The notes under the pieces: generated by a model
What the model was told of the DNA's origin: nothing
Database searches by the model: none
What the model saw: the letters and a program-made list of their open reading frames with translations, nothing else
Position numbers and translations under genes: made by a program
Assembly: GCF_014066305.1 (NCBI RefSeq)
Contig: NW_023501110.1
Coordinates: forward strand, 124,001-188,000
Direction of reading: 5' to 3'
Source of the DNA: Letharia columbiana
Taxonomy: Eukaryota > Ascomycota > Lecanoromycetes > Lecanorales > Parmeliaceae
Length of the DNA: 64,000 nt
Shown here: positions 28,367 through 39,900 of the stretch, piece after piece
How positions within the stretch are numbered: position 1 is the stretch's first letter
Layout: each line of letters starts with the position of its first letter

Positions 28367-30406
28367 ATGATACCAAAGACCGACATCCTGGAGGTAGGCG
28401 TTGCGGTTGGCCGAGGTACAGGCCCAGAATTAGCCGATGTGTTCGTCAAAGTACTCAATCAGCTTGCCCGTCATTTCAGCGTTCAGGTAAAAGTCTACCA
28501 ATCGTCGCGAATCTATCATTCCTATCACTCGCTTTTCTCAGCTGGATATGACCTTCAGCACATTCGCGATGAGACAGCGCTGGACGCAACGCATTATGAA
28601 GACTTCTGTAGAAAGCAGGCTGCGCAGGGTACCAATGTCATTTTTCGAACGGCTTTCACCGCGCAATCATTGTATTTGGTCAGACAGCATTTGGAAGCTG
28701 TTAAAGTTGAACATTTCCACAAGCAATCGGCAGAAATCCTTCTCATCCGTGATCAAGCTCAGGGCTTCTATACTGGGTCGAATACTTACTCCTTGGACGC
28801 GGTAGCAGTTTCGCGCTCATGTCAATTCGACAAGGCCATATTCAATCGCATCGTTACTTACTCTCTATCCCGGGCCCGTAGATGCTGGGGCGAGAACACC
28901 AAGATCGACTCTTTAACATTGGTTTACAAGCATCATCTCTTTGACGGTATTTTCGACGTCTGGGCCCGAGAGTGGTCACAGGAGCATGGTTTGCCTATCC
29001 AATTCATCCAGCCGGACACGATGAACAGAAACATCCTCGCATTCGGGGTTCAAGGGCATCAGTTGATCATCGCCGGCAACGAATACGCAGACATCATGGA
29101 AGTACTGTTCCTTGACATGTTCGGACAGGGTGTTCAAGAGACCAGCTATTCCGAGAACGTCTACCTATCGCCTGCAACGAGCGAGTTGGTGGAGTACCAA
29201 ACCGTTCACGGTTCCGCGGACGACCTTACCGGCAAGGGAATTGTAAATCCATCCGCAACCCTGAAAGCAGCTGCTACGATCCTCGAACGTCACGGTCGAT
29301 GCAAAGGCGTAGAATCCAACATGAATAACGCCATCGAAACAATGGCCCAACAGAAAAACTGCACACCAGACCAAGGCGGCACCTCCACCACCGCTGCCTA
29401 CGTCTCAGCTATCCTCCATCACCTCGCGAACCTATACAGCCAACCAACCACTCTCTCCCTCGCCCCACGACCCTCACCCATACCCACCACGCCCGAAGTC
29501 CTACCACCAAACCCCCACCTCCCCACCCTCGGCTTGAAGACAGCCCTCCTAATCATCGACTTCCAACAAGACTTCGCCGCCTCCATCAACGCCTCCTCTC
29601 CATCCCTCCCCACCATCACCAACAACATATCCCGTCTGCTCTCCCACATCCGCACCGCACAGACCCAAGCACTTCCCTCCCCGTCTCCAAACCCCACTTC
29701 GACCTCCTCCCCCTCAATCAAAGACATAGAACCAATCCACATCCGCTTCCTCAGCCCCCCCTCGCACCACCCCACCCCCTGGACCACCCGCTCCGCCCGC
29801 CCCGCCAACTGCGTCCCCGGCACCCCCGGCGCCGCCTTCATCCCCCCCATCGCCCCCCTCCCCACCGAGCGCGTCTTCGACAAACACGCCCTCTTCGACC
29901 CTTTCCTGCTCCCGGCCTTCGAACGCCACCTCCGCGCCCGCGGCATCCGGCACCTGATCCTGGCCGGGCTGTACGGCGACGTGTGCGTGGACGCGACTGC
30001 GAGGTCGGGCTTCCAGAAGGGCTTCTGGATCAGCGTCATGAAGGGATGCGTGGGGACTTTGCGGGCGGGGGTGGCGGAGTGGGAGAGCTTTGCGGAGGAG
30101 GTGTATGGGGCGAGGATGGTTTCGGTGGAGGAGTTGGGGGTGGGTGCGGGGGGGAGGGGGGAGGGCGAAGCTTTAGCTCGTTTCGGTGACTGGGCAACGT
30201 TAGGGGTGAGATTGGAAGTGGGTGGGTGGGGAAAGAGGAGGGACTGTCACTTTCTAAAAATTGATCATTTCCTTAGTCGGGAGAATGCGACAAATGTCCA
30301 CTGTGTAGAACGGTTGATGCAGGATTGGCTGTCCACTAGAAACCATGAACTCGTTTACTTCCCTCGTCAGCAGTTACTCGACTTATATCGTCACAGGCAC
30401 GGCTGA
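28367..30406 (+). CDS. Fusion of an isocitrate/isopropylmalate dehydrogenase-like domain and an isochorismatase-like hydrolase
   Basis: Single ORF of 679 residues from ATG 28367 (28352 gives five more). Residues about 1-340 match the beta-decarboxylating dehydrogenase fold: GVAVGRGTGPELADVFVKVL (usual GDGIGPE), LLIRDQAQGFYTG (usual VRENTGGIY.G), the catalytic-type Lys in VYKHHLFDGIFDVW, GNEYADIM (metal Asp), and HGSADDLTGKGIVNP (NAD-site). Residues about 390-620 are a cysteine hydrolase with all three catalytic residues: Asp in LLIIDFQQDF, Lys in FDKHALFDPF, Cys in GDVCVDATARSGF. Base composition changes sharply near nt 29400, where the second half becomes very C/G-rich. The last 60 residues are unlike either domain; an unrecognised intron near 30208 (GTGAGATT) could give a different end. 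Substrates are unknown. The altered GDGIGPE and VREN motifs suggest changed or lost dehydrogenase specificity. Confidence 0.7.
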   Translation: MIPKTDILEVGVAVGRGTGPELADVFVKVLNQLARHFSVQVKVYQSSRIYHSYHSLFSAGYDLQHIRDETALDATHYEDFCRKQAAQGTNVIFRTAFTAQSLYLVRQHLEAVKVEHFHKQSAEILLIRDQAQGFYTGSNTYSLDAVAVSRSCQFDKAIFNRIVTYSLSRARRCWGENTKIDSLTLVYKHHLFDGIFDVWAREWSQEHGLPIQFIQPDTMNRNILAFGVQGHQLIIAGNEYADIMEVLFLDMFGQGVQETSYSENVYLSPATSELVEYQTVHGSADDLTGKGIVNPSATLKAAATILERHGRCKGVESNMNNAIETMAQQKNCTPDQGGTSTTAAYVSAILHHLANLYSQPTTLSLAPRPSPIPTTPEVLPPNPHLPTLGLKTALLIIDFQQDFAASINASSPSLPTITNNISRLLSHIRTAQTQALPSPSPNPTSTSSPSIKDIEPIHIRFLSPPSHHPTPWTTRSARPANCVPGTPGAAFIPPIAPLPTERVFDKHALFDPFLLPAFERHLRARGIRHLILAGLYGDVCVDATARSGFQKGFWISVMKGCVGTLRAGVAEWESFAEEVYGARMVSVEELGVGAGGRGEGEALARFGDWATLGVRLEVGGWGKRRDCHFLKIDHFLSRENATNVHCVERLMQDWLSTRNHELVYFPRQQLLDLYRHRHG

Positions 30407-30771
30407 ATATGGGTATATATGACTGGGCCGGCTCAGCGCGAGGGCTAGTAGCGCCTGGATAGGCATCGATCGTACTCCAACACCAAGAGGTATCCCGTGT
30501 CTGTGCGAAGTAGACCTGGTGTAGAAACAATAGTTATGTATAGGCGTCGGCAGGCGGGACGAAAGAATGCCATGGCTCTGAAAGAGACGGTATCGGAAGA
30601 CGAGTCATACGCTGGTAGAGGGCGAGTGTATGAATTTATGTGAAAATTCATATTGATATGTAGAGCCTGCTGCTGACACGTGTCTCACGTTCCCCCTCCA
30701 CCATGCAGACCGCGGCACACGAACCCACAATCCCACCGTGGCGATTCCTCCCGAGACCTCGTCTCCGCCCC
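30407..30771. other. Convergent intergenic region, no gene seen
   Basis: This is the 3' regions of the fusion gene and the minus-strand hydrolase. Nothing notable. Confidence 0.4.
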
Positions 30772-31664
30772 TCACGTTCCCAACTTCAAAAACCCCTCCA
30801 CGAACGCGTCCACCGCCCCAGCCGTCTCGTCCGCCTTCTTCAAAAACGGAGCGTTGTGACTCCCCGCCATCTCCCTCACGGCCCACTCCACCCCGGTCCC
30901 CTGCATCATGGCCTCCTGGCCGAACTTGGGTATCGCTTCGTCTTCCGTGCACACGAGGTAGGCCAGCCTCCGCTCGAAGCCCGGGCCCGTCCACGCGGGC
31001 GCCGGGGCGGGGGACTTGAAGGCCAGCAGCGCGTGCGGGACGAGCCGGGAGGCGTTGGCCGCCGCGACGGGGGGGTCGATGTCGGCGGAGAGGATGGCGA
31101 GGGGGTTTGCGGGCATGGTGAGGCCGGGGGATGGCTGTGAAGGTGAGCGGGAGTGGGGATTGCGGGCGGAGAGACGATGAGATGGAGGGGAGGGATGATG
31201 GTGGTAGCGAGCTAGCTAGAAGAGACGGTGGACGGGACCTCGTTTTGTTTCACCCATCCGGGCAGTTCGCCCCCTTGTCCGTCCGCCACGCTCGCCCCGC
31301 CGGGCAAGACGAACCCGGAAATGTGTACCAGGCCCACAACCCCTCCCTTTTTCCCCTCGCCACTCCGCTGCACCTTGCTTAATCCCCGCGCCGCACCGCT
31401 TCCGGGCACGCCGCCGTAGGAGTGCATCACGATGACGACGTCCTTGCCTTCGGTCTCGATCAGGGGGAGGAGAGAGCGCTTGAGGACGGTTTCGGTGTCG
31501 GCGGCTGCGTCGGCGGATGCGGGGTGGGAGGGGTTCAGGGAGGGATAGGAAGCGTATGCGGTGGGGAAGGAGAGGTGTTGGAGGCGGGAGAGGAAAGCAT
31601 CGTAGGTTGAGGGGTGGAACCAGGCGCCGGGGATGAGGAGGATGGTCGGCTTTGTTGCGGCCAT
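30772..31664 (-). CDS. Alpha/beta hydrolase fold protein (AB hydrolase-1 family)
   Basis: Two exons (31664-31239 and 31134-30772) give 262 residues. The start MAATKPTILLIPGAW is the classic beta-strand/oxyanion segment of the family. Nucleophile elbow: VIVMHSYGGVPGS (Ser in HSYGG). The acid is probably Asp in LVCTEDEAIPK and the His is in MAGSHNAPFL, so the triad is intact. The join reads PGWVKQNE/PSPGLTMPANPLAIL, which fits the family's usual continuation. The acceptor TTCACAG with branch CTCAC is good, but the donor (GTCCCG) is weak. Length is normal (about 260). GC-rich, like the second half of the neighbouring fusion gene, to which it is convergent. Substrate unknown; secondary-metabolite ester hydrolysis is possible. 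Confidence 0.75.
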
Positions 31665-33927
31665 GCTTGGAAGGGTACGGAGGGATTGAAATTGATGCGG
31701 ATACGAGATGGATATATATATTGGAACTCCTGTTCGATAGCTGTTCTCCAGACCGACCTGAAACCTTGGAGTCAGGCATAAGAAATGAGGAGAACATGTT
31801 GACTGCTGTGATAAAATACTCGCATGCACAGCTTAGGCATACGGACAAGGCTACGCGCTTTCAGCGAGCAGAAAGTCGTATCGAGATCCCTCGATCGCGT
31901 CTTCTCTTTCCACGTTTTTCACATCACACATGGCAACATCCAACAGAATGTTCCCAATGCTCAGTAGGTCCGAGTGAAGAGTGCCTGCTCCCATCCCGTG
32001 ATGGTGTATGGGGATAATTTTATCTCGTCTCTTGGCAGGTAGTAGGATTCAGGGGCTGCCGACTTTCACTACGGCACCACTCAATAATAAAGCGACCTGC
32101 AGCAAGATTTCAGCGTCGCGATTCTTTTTTAAGCAGATCTGGAGTTTCATAGGTCGCGCGAAGTTCTATCGTGCGTTTTGTTAGCTAGAAGCTAATGCGT
32201 TGCAAGGACAGTAATGTTTGGATGTTCTGCCAAGAGAAGGTACTTGTACTATTAAGTTGCTAAGATATGTTGTACGGATGGAATAGACTTGCTAAGCACG
32301 GTAGTAAGCATGGTAGGAACAGGTGCACCGGCGCCGACGATGCGTGAAGCTCCAATCTGCATCCATGGTCTTTCCACCTTTACATGTTGTGCACGGGTTT
32401 ATACAGAGGTTACTAACCTCATGAAGCAGAGATCTCCGCCTCGTCGTCATCATCACATCCCAGCTCCCCCGCCTTTCTTCCATCCAGCAACAATCGGCCC
32501 CAATGTTGATAGTGACGGATGAGTGCATATGTATGCTATGAAATGCATGACACGACATATCTAGTGCTGACTATCGACTACCTATCGGCTCACGGAAATC
32601 AGTTCACGGCGCCGGGCGTCAAGTCGCAAGTCGCTGTGTGCCCCCACTTTCCAAGATATCTAGAGTAAACCCCTTTTCCCTTTCCAGGGTGTTCCATATG
32701 GCCCGCTTAGCTCTACGGAGTACTTGATTAAATGCACTCACGCGGAGAAGGGAGAAGGATGAGCTCGGGATTGCCCCTTTCCTCCCGAAGGTACGCCAAG
32801 CTATTTTTGGGCCCCACTTGGTCCCGGACGGCCGGAGACGCGAGAAGATAACATAGGTACAGTACACTACTTCCTCCACCAGTTCTGCTGGTTTTTGCGG
32901 CTGAATCACAGCAATTCTGGGCCAAAGAATCATCCGGAAGTCGATTGGCCTGGTCACTCTACCGAACATCCATAGCTCCGTCTTCCTCGGATCCTCTTGG
33001 ATCCAGGATTGATCGTTGAGTCGAAGACTACCGTACATCGGCTCCGGACTTCTTAGGCTCGACATTTTTCCAGAAAGCCATAGAGACGGCGGCAGCGAGG
33101 TCCTGAATTGGCCCATCGAGGAACGATGGTACTACCACACAACAGTATGGGACCACGGTGCCACGTGTTAATCCTAGTATCCTAATGGTACCGTACCATC
33201 TCGTGGTAAGCAGGATAGACCTTGGCAAGGTCTTGGCACATTGGTCGATTTGGAAAGAGTTGGCGAACTTGGTCCCAGTGCGTAGCAAGTTGGCCAATTG
33301 AAGCCGACCAGAGGTTCTATTCGCGTCCGTACAAAGCCAAAGTGCCCACATCGCATGCAGTATCCCAACTATCTGAGTGTCACGGTGAAACAGGACGCGA
33401 AAGGCTGGGCCTCTATCGAATGAGAGGATGTGGTGAATGTGGATGCAGATAAATCAAAATAGGGGGGTTGCTTCGGTTCAGGTTGCCCAATCACTTCCTT
33501 CTCCTGCTGGTGAGCCCAACTGGGCTTAGTAAGAATGGGGAACGCCGAATCCCAAATATCCTGGACGTAACAGCAGCCTGTGTATGTAAGATCTGAAACT
33601 CGTCGAAGTGTCATACGCACCAGTCATTTGTTGGGGTTCGCGCATCTTAAACCCCTTCGGAGATATACTTTACATCTCAGCATGGAATGGCCCGGAATTT
33701 TCGTTCATTGACCACACCCACATGGACTCCATGACTTGCGTACATGGGCCGTGTAGCCTAGTCTGTTTCCGTGTGCAGAAGTCGTGGAGTTGAGGGTGGC
33801 TTGATCCTTCGCCCCTTTAATACAACAGTACAGGTCTACTCTAAATCTCGTGCTTGATGTTAGTAGCCGCTTATTCCTCTTTCTCCACGCTCGACCTTTT
33901 CCTTCTCTACCTCCATACTCTACAAGT
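31665..33927. other. Gene-poor intergenic region
   Basis: 2.3 kb without a supported gene. Open frames up to 165 codons on the minus strand (32619-33116) show no recognisable domain. No repeats or transposon ends were evident. Confidence 0.4.
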
Positions 33928-35401
33928 ATGACATCTCCACAGGAGAAAGCATATCTTTCAGAGAATCGTCAACCACAACTTTATGGCGCTTACATCTCTA
34001 CTTACGCGCTTGCTGTATTAGCAGTTGGACTTCGTCTCTCTGCCCGGAAATACTTTTCCAAAGCCGGGGTATGGCTCGATGATTATGCCATTTGTGCATC
34101 TTTGGCTTGTGCGACTGGGAACTTTGTTGACATGATAACATGTAAGCAGATCATCACGCTTGCCATGTAATGAGACTGACAGGGGAACAATTCGGCCAGG
34201 GGTTCGTCGTGGAGTCGGGAGGCACATCGAATTATACGGACTCGAAGGCATCAAGCACTTTCATCTCAGCCTTCTTGTCTGCGAGGTTCTCTATACCTTA
34301 ACGCTCTGCCTCACCAAGTTCTCAGTTTTGCTGTTCCTCATACGAATCTTTGGAAAGACAAGTATACGGATCCCGATAATGATTTTGGCCTCGATTGTTA
34401 CGGGATGGGCCATCGCAGTGGTATGCCCTAAAGCCTTTCTACGCTCCAGCAAGATTTCGCTAAGCGTCGCTTGACTAGGTTCTTACAACAATCTTCCAAT
34501 GCAGCCCCGTCCAAGGCCTTGTCAGTGGACCTATGCTTGTCACGTCTTCCTACTCAAGGCTATGTTCCGAAAGAGAGGCACTGACTGAACAATCTCTCAG
34601 TGAGATAAGTCTACGAATCCTACATGTGCCGTGAACGCCCATGCTTTGCCTATCGGCAATGCAGTGCCCAATATCGTCACAGATTGGGCTCTCCTATTTC
34701 TCCCGATCCCGTACATATGATGTCTTCATCGGCGAAGGGCGCCAAAAAGGGCTTTGTGCGGTGTTTCTGGACATGATGGTTGGTAAGCATCTACCCTCTT
34801 CGCACCTCCTTATCACACTAGTCTTGCTTCAATGAAAGACCGAATGCCATCAAGATACTGACATGTTCCCCGGTAGTATCTGCATTGTTTCGATCGTTCG
34901 TCTCTACATAATGGCCACCCAACTCTTGCACACGTCGTCGACAGACGTCACCTGGCCGTTCAGACGGCCGTGGAATTCAACATTGGCATCGTGTCAGGTA
35001 ATTTTCCCCTTCCCTACTTCCCTCCTTCTGGCACGGCAAGATCTCGCGTCCTCTTCCTCTCTCTCGCCCCACAAGCCTCTCGGCCACCGACTTCCTCTCT
35101 GACAATATGTCCAGCGTGCCTCCCTTCCCTCTGACCCTTCTAGGTCGCCATCCTCGGCGACTCCGCATTCACCACCAGCCAACCACGCGATGGTAGCAAC
35201 AAAAGAGTGCGCGACGGGCACCCAAGCGGGAGCGGGCATGGCGTTCGGACAAAAGCGTTCCAGGACTCCTACATGATGGTGAGAGGGGAAACACGCGACG
35301 GCGAGAGAGTCGACGTGGGAGTGAGCGATGTTCGGGAAGGCAGCCGGGACGTTCTGGTCACGCGTGATATATCCGTCGTGGGGGAGAAGCTGGGCGGTTG
35401 A
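33928..35401 (+). pseudogene. Broken PTH11/rhodopsin-like fungal integral membrane protein
   Basis: Segments match, in order, the fungal family of seven-helix integral membrane proteins with a rhodopsin-like domain: YGAYISTYALAVLAVGLRLS and WLDDYAICASLACATGNFV (33928-34141), GRHIELYGLEGIKHFHLSLL and LTLCLTKFSVLLFLIRIFG, GWAIAVVLTTIFQCSPVQGL (across an intron with GTATGC..TTGACTAG), NAHALPIGNAVPNIVTDWAL, CIVSIVRLYIMATQLL, VEFNIGIVS and VAILGDSAFTTS. Damage: an in-frame TGA where Trp is expected before DKSTNPTC, a second TGA after LFLPIPYI where Trp is usual, a frame change near 34760-34790, another within the stretch reading DVTWPF / AVQTAVEF near 34955, and a phase mismatch at the first intron. 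No intact protein is possible without several corrections. Confidence 0.7.
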
Positions 35402-36913
35402 ATTGAGGCCAATGGTTGTGCGATTCCAGGTGCGAAGGCCTGGGCACTATGCTAGCGGGTTGGAATCTCCTCGTGTTGGCTTGAGTGCTCGACACGAGTG
35501 CTAGGTTATACATACTCACCAGCTTAAAAGTATGCCCTTTGTCCAGCCTTGTCCCTCCCAGCCCTAGTATATGTTAATGCGTCCGCTCGTCCTCCTCGTA
35601 TCTACTACTCTACGAGTGCCGATGCCAGATTGTTCGCATCTGTCAACCTAGAAGTTTTTTCGCACTCAGACTCGGAGGCTTTGAACTACCGACGCGGGAT
35701 TTCACGTGCCCTTTTTTGGTGTCGACCCTGTCTTCGTGCTATGTTTTTTGAGACTATGTTGTACCGGCCTTATTGTGACTCCTTGAGCGTTTCACTGTTT
35801 TTCTCCTTGTCCGTTTGGGAGGAACGAATACCGGAGAGGATCGTGGAGTAGTGTTCGTTCCACCTGGCGAGAAAATCCATAACAGCCGAGACGACCACGA
35901 CGACGCTCGATGTTGGGTAGAAAAGATGGAGCGCGGGAATAAGCGAAGAGCTTTGGTCTCAGGGGAGGCGTTGATAGCCGGGTTGATATCGTTTGAGAGC
36001 GTGGAGTTGATGGAATGGTTGATATGATATGCACTTCTGGCAAGGGAAGGGGGAAGGGGGAGTGCAGAACGTGGAGGGCTACACATCGTATGATTGATTA
36101 CCTTGTGGCTTGAATGCTCGTGCTCATTCTCTTAGGAAATATCGATCTCATCGTGCGAGCGGGCATGGTGATTTAGTACCCTGTACGCCCCGGGCGGGAA
36201 CGATGACTGCGAAGAGGACTGACTGCAAAGTTGGATCGTTGCTAGATAAGTAGTCCAACCTGCCTACTACTGCTGCTATCATATTATCTGTCTACTTTAA
36301 CCCGGCTACTGAAACGCTGGTGATTGGAGTTTGTCAGGACATCAAAGTCGGCACTTACGGCTTTGACAGCAACAAAGGGAAAATAGACAAGGAATGGCCA
36401 GAAAGCATTCTTTGTCCCCAAGTCGCGTAGCGTAAAAGGATCTGAATTTCTTCTTCCGGTCTCCTTCTCCTCGTCTTCAACCTCAGAGAGATAGTTAGGG
36501 TCGCTTGTCAAAGTTGATGATGGGCCATCACGACGTATGCAGCATGGGTTGTCGGCGAAAAACAAATCTTATGTTGGGTATACATATAAAGTGTTAACAC
36601 TTTTTGCGCGGTAATGCTGCCTTTACCGAGGCTTATGACACACGCCGGAAATTCGATTGGCCGAGCGAAGTTTTTGAGAGGTTGAAGGCATTCACTTGTT
36701 CAACGGACAGCGACAACAGTACCAACGCTCTTTTTGTCACCACCAACAATAACGCACTCGCGTTATTCTTCCTGTTCTCATATTCGTACATACAACCACA
36801 TCTACCGGGCTGTTCCTACATCCACTCAATGACACCTTCTTGCGTTTTCAATCTCAACACCTTCGTCTTGTACCCGTGGTGGTGACTTAGACACCTAGCT
36901 TCTCATCACAGCG
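35402..36913. other. Gene-poor intergenic region and promoter of the 1036-aa gene
   Basis: No supported gene over 1.5 kb. Short minus-strand frames (110 and 93 codons) have no recognisable domain. The last 150 bases before 36914 are CA/TC-rich, as expected for a 5' leader. Confidence 0.4.
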
Positions 36914-39900
36914 ATGTCTCTCGCACAGCATATTTGGGACGCTGTCCTCGATTTAGTGGAAACTATTGGCGCGTTGGAGGACCACGACATCCTTGAAGTC
37001 GTGAAGACGGAACCCGATTCCACCTACCGGATCAAGCCCCAGCATTCTGGTGCCGTCCAAGATTTTGCAGGCAAGGACGTCAGTGTTGAAGAGGTCACCA
37101 GTGGCGCGGAGTCTGGCCTAGAATCGACTAACGACACCGATCTCAGAGACCAGAATGATGAACACCAACAAGAGAACTCGGGTCCGCACATCGGAACAGA
37201 AATCGCAAACCTCATAACACACCGCATTGACCCAGAACTCATCGGACAGAATTGGACTTTACGACAGGACAACGTGCAACATCTGAAATGGCAAGACAAA
37301 GCTTCAATGACCATAAAGAAGATGATAGAGGAGGCAGAGGCGCGAAAGCACGAGGTAAGAGATGCGAAGAAGGCGGCTGTCCGAGCAAGAGCCGCGATGC
37401 AACGACAGATCGATGACCTCCAGTGTCAAGTTCAAGAGTCGGAGCGAGACAAAGACACTATGCTTATGGAGAATGCTCGCGCTACCGATGCACACGAGAG
37501 CAGTCTGCGAGAAAGCAAAGATGAGTTGGAGGCTCAGAAGGAGGCAGCTGCGCACGCGGCAGCCGCGGCGGAGCGCCAGATTACAGGAATATGGACCAAG
37601 CATAACACAGACATGGCCGTAGCCGAAACGAAGATCAAAGAGCTACGGGCTGCGCAAACCTTCACGTTCGACTGCAATCGGGAAGCCAATGCGCTCCGTG
37701 AGGAGCTCTCCGAAGCGAAGAAAGAAAGGGTGGAGGAATTAGCAGCCAAAGGCGAGGAAATCAAAACCCTGCAAATCTGCATCGACAACCGTGATTACGA
37801 GATCCGTCGTCTAGGTGCCGAAGCTGAAGATGATTGTAAGGCCAAGAGGGAAGCCATCAAGGAGAAAGATGGCATTGAGCGCGCGAAGCTGGCGGCCGAT
37901 CGTGAAATCAAGAAGCTCAAAGTGGAGAATGAAGCATTGGAGTCGAAGCGGGGAAAGGCGGATTCGAAGGCATTGGAAGCTGGAGGTCGTGCCAAAGGGC
38001 TGCAGGACCAGCTCGTGGTTACCGAGAAGAGGGCAGCATATTGGGAGTCGTTGTGCACCAAGAAAGAAGAGGATGCCAAAGACAAAGTCCTGAGCGCATA
38101 CAACGTGGATCAGCAACCCACGTTCATACCGTCTGGAGAGGAGGGAGTGTCGGTGCTTGTCGAACAACTACGCAAGGAGAACGGTGAACTCCGGGAGAAG
38201 ATAGTTTGTTTGACGGTTGATATTCAAGAGTGGGCTCGAGCTTGGGAAGCGGCGGTTCAGGGTCAGAAGATGTGGGAGCAGGACATTCGGCGCCGATGTG
38301 ATGAGGAGAAGCAAGAAGCGCTTGATAAGGAGCGTGCGAACGGCCGTGTAACCGATGGGCAAGATACTAGGGAGGAGGACATTCGTCGTGAATGTGAGGA
38401 GGAAAAGCAGAAAGCGCTCGCTGCGGAGCGGGAAATTGGCCGGGTTCAGTCGGAGTCTCGGACATGCTCGCTAAGGGGGCAGTTTGCGGTGAAGCTCAAG
38501 TCGCACTCCAATCGAGAACTGCAGAGGCTCCGTCGTCGGACTGGAGTGGAGCACAAGAAGCGAATGAAGGTCAGAAAATGTCAAGTGAGGTGGGTATTTA
38601 ATCGAGCTGTGTCGCGCGCTGTCGAGGTGGAGCGGTCGTTGCTCCAGACCCAGTCCCGGACCCAATTCGAAACGGAGATAGCGAGTTACAAGACCCAATT
38701 CGAATCCAAGCATGCGATTTCCCAGACTCAATCAGGACCTCAGAATGACACAGGTCCATTGAACCAGGTCCTTCTGCACGAGGAGGTCAAAAAGCGAGAT
38801 GGGTACATCGAATTGCACAAGGCGAGATTGAAAGAAGCGTTTGCCGCTAAACGGGAGTCGGAAAGCACTCTCAAAACCGTCAGAGCAGAGAACGAGCGGT
38901 TGAGCCGAGACGTCGTAGCCTACGAGAATCAGAAAGCACTGGCCAGGCAGACCAAGAGCGGGGCGCAGATCACTCTTATGGCGCAGGAACTGGCTCGAGC
39001 TTTAAAACTCTTCACCGAAATAGCCACATTGGGCCTTGACGAAAAGCATCGCAACCTCCTGAATGAACTCGTCCTTGCGAATAAAGCGGTGCGAGATATC
39101 AGATCTACGATCGAGGAAGGCGCCGTGGTCGACTATGAGGATTTCCAGGCTAGGCTGGATCGAGTTGTCGCGAGCTCCGATGCGTTCGACTATTTGGATC
39201 CGAGAGAGCGACCAGCGCTGCATGCACAACTGGTTGAATCCTATGCGGTTGTTGGTGGTCTGACCAAAATCCTCGCGGGCGAGCGCGGAGATGTCATGAA
39301 AGAGGATATTCTTGAGAGGATATACAGAAACAGTGATAAGGGAAAGGGAAAGCAAGGCGCCGTCACTGGGTCAGGGCCGGCTTCAGGACCATCATTTGGT
39401 GCAAATGGCGGCTTAGATGCGGCCCCATTACTCCAACTCAATGGAAACAGTACTTTCCCATGCGATCTGAATGATAATCCTCAGACCCCCTTCAGCAACA
39501 CTTCCACATCTAACAGCACACAAAAACCCACCGAACATCCATTCACAACCACACCGAAGCCTACAGCGCCAGGGTCTCAGAACGAGCCTGAATATATGGA
39601 CTCTGCGACAGCGCATGCTCTCCAAGGGACGGATGCATCGATTCAGGGTACGTCTGACCCCTTCGATCTTGACTCCATCGACTGGTCCGATCCCACGTGG
39701 CTGGATTTCGGTCCATGAGCTAAAGCACATTTCAGAGCAAGCTCCTGCAACGCAGGGGGTACGTGCGAATGAACCAAGTAAAGCCTCAAAAGAGCTGGAA
39801 AACATCCTTTCCAAGCTCCGAGATAGTAAGTTGGATCTCAAGGATGAAGCGAGTATACATAGCTCACAGCTCTGCAGATGCCGCGATCGTACAGAATCAA

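Noticed and set aside
29419..30039. 206-codon minus-strand frame opposite the isochorismatase-like domain
   Set aside because: Antisense shadow caused by C-rich codons; the plus strand carries a complete catalytic triad.
31216..31848. 210-codon frame overlapping the alpha/beta hydrolase
   Set aside because: Arg-rich alternative frame of exon 1; the hydrolase motifs are in the other frame.
32619..33116. 165-codon minus-strand ORF
   Set aside because: No recognisable domain, no neighbouring exon, composition like intergenic sequence.
33928..35401. RIP as the cause of the PTH11-like pseudogene
   Set aside because: The Trp-to-TGA changes are not in the CpA context typical of RIP; I only claim transitions.
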